A stretch of 6,696 bases of DNA from contig JBAXOM010000103.1 of the NCBI GenBank assembly GCA_037133215.1, positions 1 to 6,696 of the forward strand, given 5' to 3'. The stretch's first letter is position 1, and every line of letters begins with the position of its first letter. The position numbers and the translations under genes are program-made. The stretch is from F1-60-MAGs149 sp037133215 (GTDB taxonomy: Bacteria > Actinomycetota > Thermoleophilia > Gaiellales > F1-60-MAGs149). This document shows positions 5,428-6,696 of the stretch, piece after piece. Under the pieces are notes generated by a model, which saw only the letters and a program-made list of their open reading frames with translations, made no database searches and was not told the DNA's origin.

Positions 5428-6521
5428 GTGCCGCGTATCTCCTTTTAGAAGACGGCACGCGGTTCGACGGCGAGGGTGCCGGAGCAACCACGGTTGCGCT
5501 CGGCGAGGCCGTCTTTACGACCGGCATGACGGGGTACCAGGAGACGCTGACCGATCCGTCCTTCAACGGCCAGGTGATCACCTTCTCGTCGCCGATGATT
5601 GGCAACTACGGCATCGAGAGCGACGTCGGCGAGTCGGATCGCGTGCAGGCGATCGGCATGGTCTGCCGCGAGGCGCGCAATGCCGCACCTGCGGGCCGCA
5701 CGGGCCTGCTCGACTGGCTCACCGAGCACGGCGTGCCGGTCTTGTTTGGCATCGACACGCGGGCGCTCGTCCAGCACCTGCGCGACAAGGGTTCGATGCG
5801 CGCGGCGCTCGTCACCGACGGCACCACGCCCGAGCAGGCCAAGCAATTGATCGCCGACACGCCAGCGATGGCGGGCCAGGATCTCGCGGCGGGCGTCTCG
5901 CGTCCACAGCGCGAGCAAGACCCTGCCAGTGGTGCCACGCGCTGCACGGTGGTGCTGCTCGATTACGGCGCAAAGGATTCGATTGGCGATCTCGTCGCCG
6001 AGGCCGGCGCCCATGTGGTGATCGTTCCGCACGATTCGACAGCAGACGAGATTCGCGAGCTCGACCCGGACGGCATCCTGCTCGCCAACGGGCCCGGCGA
6101 TCCAGGTGCCATGGACGCGCACGTCGCCAACGTCCAGGCGATGCTCGAGCTCGGCATGCCCGTCTTTGGCATCTGTCTCGGCCACCAATTGTTGGCGCGA
6201 GCGGTTGGCCTCGACACCTACAAGCTGCGCTTCGGCCATCGCGGTGCAAACCATCCGGTGCTCGAGACCGAGACGGGGCGCGTGCTCGTGACGAGCCAGA
6301 ACCACGGCTTTGCGGTCAAGGCCCCTGAGGACAAGTCCGACATCGTCATCACCCACAAGTCGCTCTACGACGAGACGGTCGAGGGCCTGCGTGTCGAGGG
6401 CCGGCCGGTCTGGAGCATGCAATTCCACCCCGAGGCCTCGCCTGGCCCACACGACGCCCGCGATGCCCTCGTCTCCTTTGTGGACGAGGCGGCCGCCTAT
6501 CGCGAGAGCAGGAACAGCTAA
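5424..6521 (+). CDS. carA: Carbamoyl phosphate synthase, small (glutaminase) subunit
   Basis: CarA releases ammonia from glutamine and passes it through a tunnel to CarB, which makes carbamoyl phosphate for both pyrimidine and arginine synthesis. The 365-residue protein has the CarA-specific N-terminal domain (1-150, with FTTGMTGYQETLTDPSF at 31-47 and FGIDTRALVQHLR at 108-120) and a class I glutamine amidotransferase domain. That domain carries NGPGDP (222-227), the nucleophile Cys251 in FGICLGHQ, SQNHGFAV (291-298), and the catalytic His335 and Glu337 in MQFHPEASPGP. The triad is complete. Start ATG at 5424 overlaps the pyrC stop (ATGA) and has GGAGG 7 nt upstream. The stop TAA shares one base with the carB ATG. 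Confidence 0.97.
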   Translation: MSAAYLLLEDGTRFDGEGAGATTVALGEAVFTTGMTGYQETLTDPSFNGQVITFSSPMIGNYGIESDVGESDRVQAIGMVCREARNAAPAGRTGLLDWLTEHGVPVLFGIDTRALVQHLRDKGSMRAALVTDGTTPEQAKQLIADTPAMAGQDLAAGVSRPQREQDPASGATRCTVVLLDYGAKDSIGDLVAEAGAHVVIVPHDSTADEIRELDPDGILLANGPGDPGAMDAHVANVQAMLELGMPVFGICLGHQLLARAVGLDTYKLRFGHRGANHPVLETETGRVLVTSQNHGFAVKAPEDKSDIVITHKSLYDETVEGLRVEGRPVWSMQFHPEASPGPHDARDALVSFVDEAAAYRESRNS

Positions 6522-6696
6522 TGCCACGCCGAGACGACCTCAAGAAGATCGCCGTAATCGGCTCTGGCCCGATCGTGATTGGCCAGGCCTGCGAGTTTGA
6601 CTACTCGGGTGTGCAGGCCTTGCGCGTGCTGCGTGAAGAGGGCTACGAGACGGTTCTGATCAACTCGAACCCGGCGACGATCATGACCGACCCGGG
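6521..6696 (+). CDS. carB: Carbamoyl phosphate synthase, large subunit (5' part, cut by the window)
   Basis: CarB is the synthetase subunit that uses bicarbonate, two ATP and CarA-derived ammonia to make carbamoyl phosphate. Only the first 58 codons are inside the window, but they are highly typical: MPRRDDLKKIAVIGSGPIVI, then IGQACEFDYSG, ALRVLREEGYETVLIN and SNPATIMTD, which are the opening of the first carboxyphosphate-synthetase half. The ATG at 6521 overlaps the carA stop by one base (TAATG), with AGGA 7 nt upstream. The full protein is usually about 1,070-1,100 residues, so most of the gene is beyond the right edge. No sign of damage is seen in the visible part. Confidence 0.96.
   Translation, partial: MPRRDDLKKIAVIGSGPIVIGQACEFDYSGVQALRVLREEGYETVLINSNPATIMTDP

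Noticed and set aside
5445..6527. Long open frame on the minus strand opposite carA
   Set aside because: It mirrors the strong GC codon bias of carA on the other strand, has no recognisable domains, and carA is certain.
1..6696. CRISPR arrays, tRNA/rRNA genes, insertion sequences, phage or defence genes
   Set aside because: No repeated spacer pattern, cloverleaf or rRNA-like stretch, transposase, terminal repeat or defence-type domain was seen.

Overview
The window carries the front of a GC-rich bacterial de novo pyrimidine operon, preceded by a group of poorly characterised membrane or surface genes. The order pyrR-pyrB-pyrC-carA-carB, the heavy G/C bias in codon third positions, a GTG start, and what look like leaderless TANNNT promoters suggest a high-GC actinobacterium. 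A deep lineage such as Thermoleophilia/Solirubrobacterales is my guess from overall feel; no sequence search was run.

Left part (1-2340). A truncated minus-strand gene enters from the left edge and diverges from a small two-TM basic protein gene (250-684). Both starts lack a Shine-Dalgarno sequence but have a TANNNT box 7-8 nt upstream, so both may be leaderless. Next is a plus-strand protein (824-1675) with a prepilin/TadE-like N-terminus joined to a domain resembling VPS62. It meets tail-to-tail, with a 16-nt overlap, a minus-strand three-TM protein (1660-2340) of unknown function.

Right part (2341-6696). The divergent intergenic region leads to a near-textbook PyrR-binding RNA element (2480-2510). 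Its 3' strand contains the AAGGAG ribosome-binding site of a 12-codon leader ORF (2524-2562). The leader stop overlaps the pyrR start as ATGA, and the pyrR start lies in an 8-bp hairpin with no ribosome-binding site of its own. pyrR, pyrB, pyrC and carA follow with 4-nt stop/start overlaps, and carA-carB with a 1-nt overlap. carB is cut by the right edge after 58 codons.

Working together: CarA/CarB make carbamoyl phosphate, PyrB condenses it with aspartate, and PyrC closes the ring to dihydroorotate. PyrR, loaded with UMP/UTP, would bind the leader RNA and block translation of the leader ORF. Through serial translational coupling this could silence the whole operon. No intrinsic terminator is visible in the leader, so translational control seems more likely than transcription attenuation. 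The leader-peptide relay and the prepilin-VPS62-like protein are the two most interesting items.
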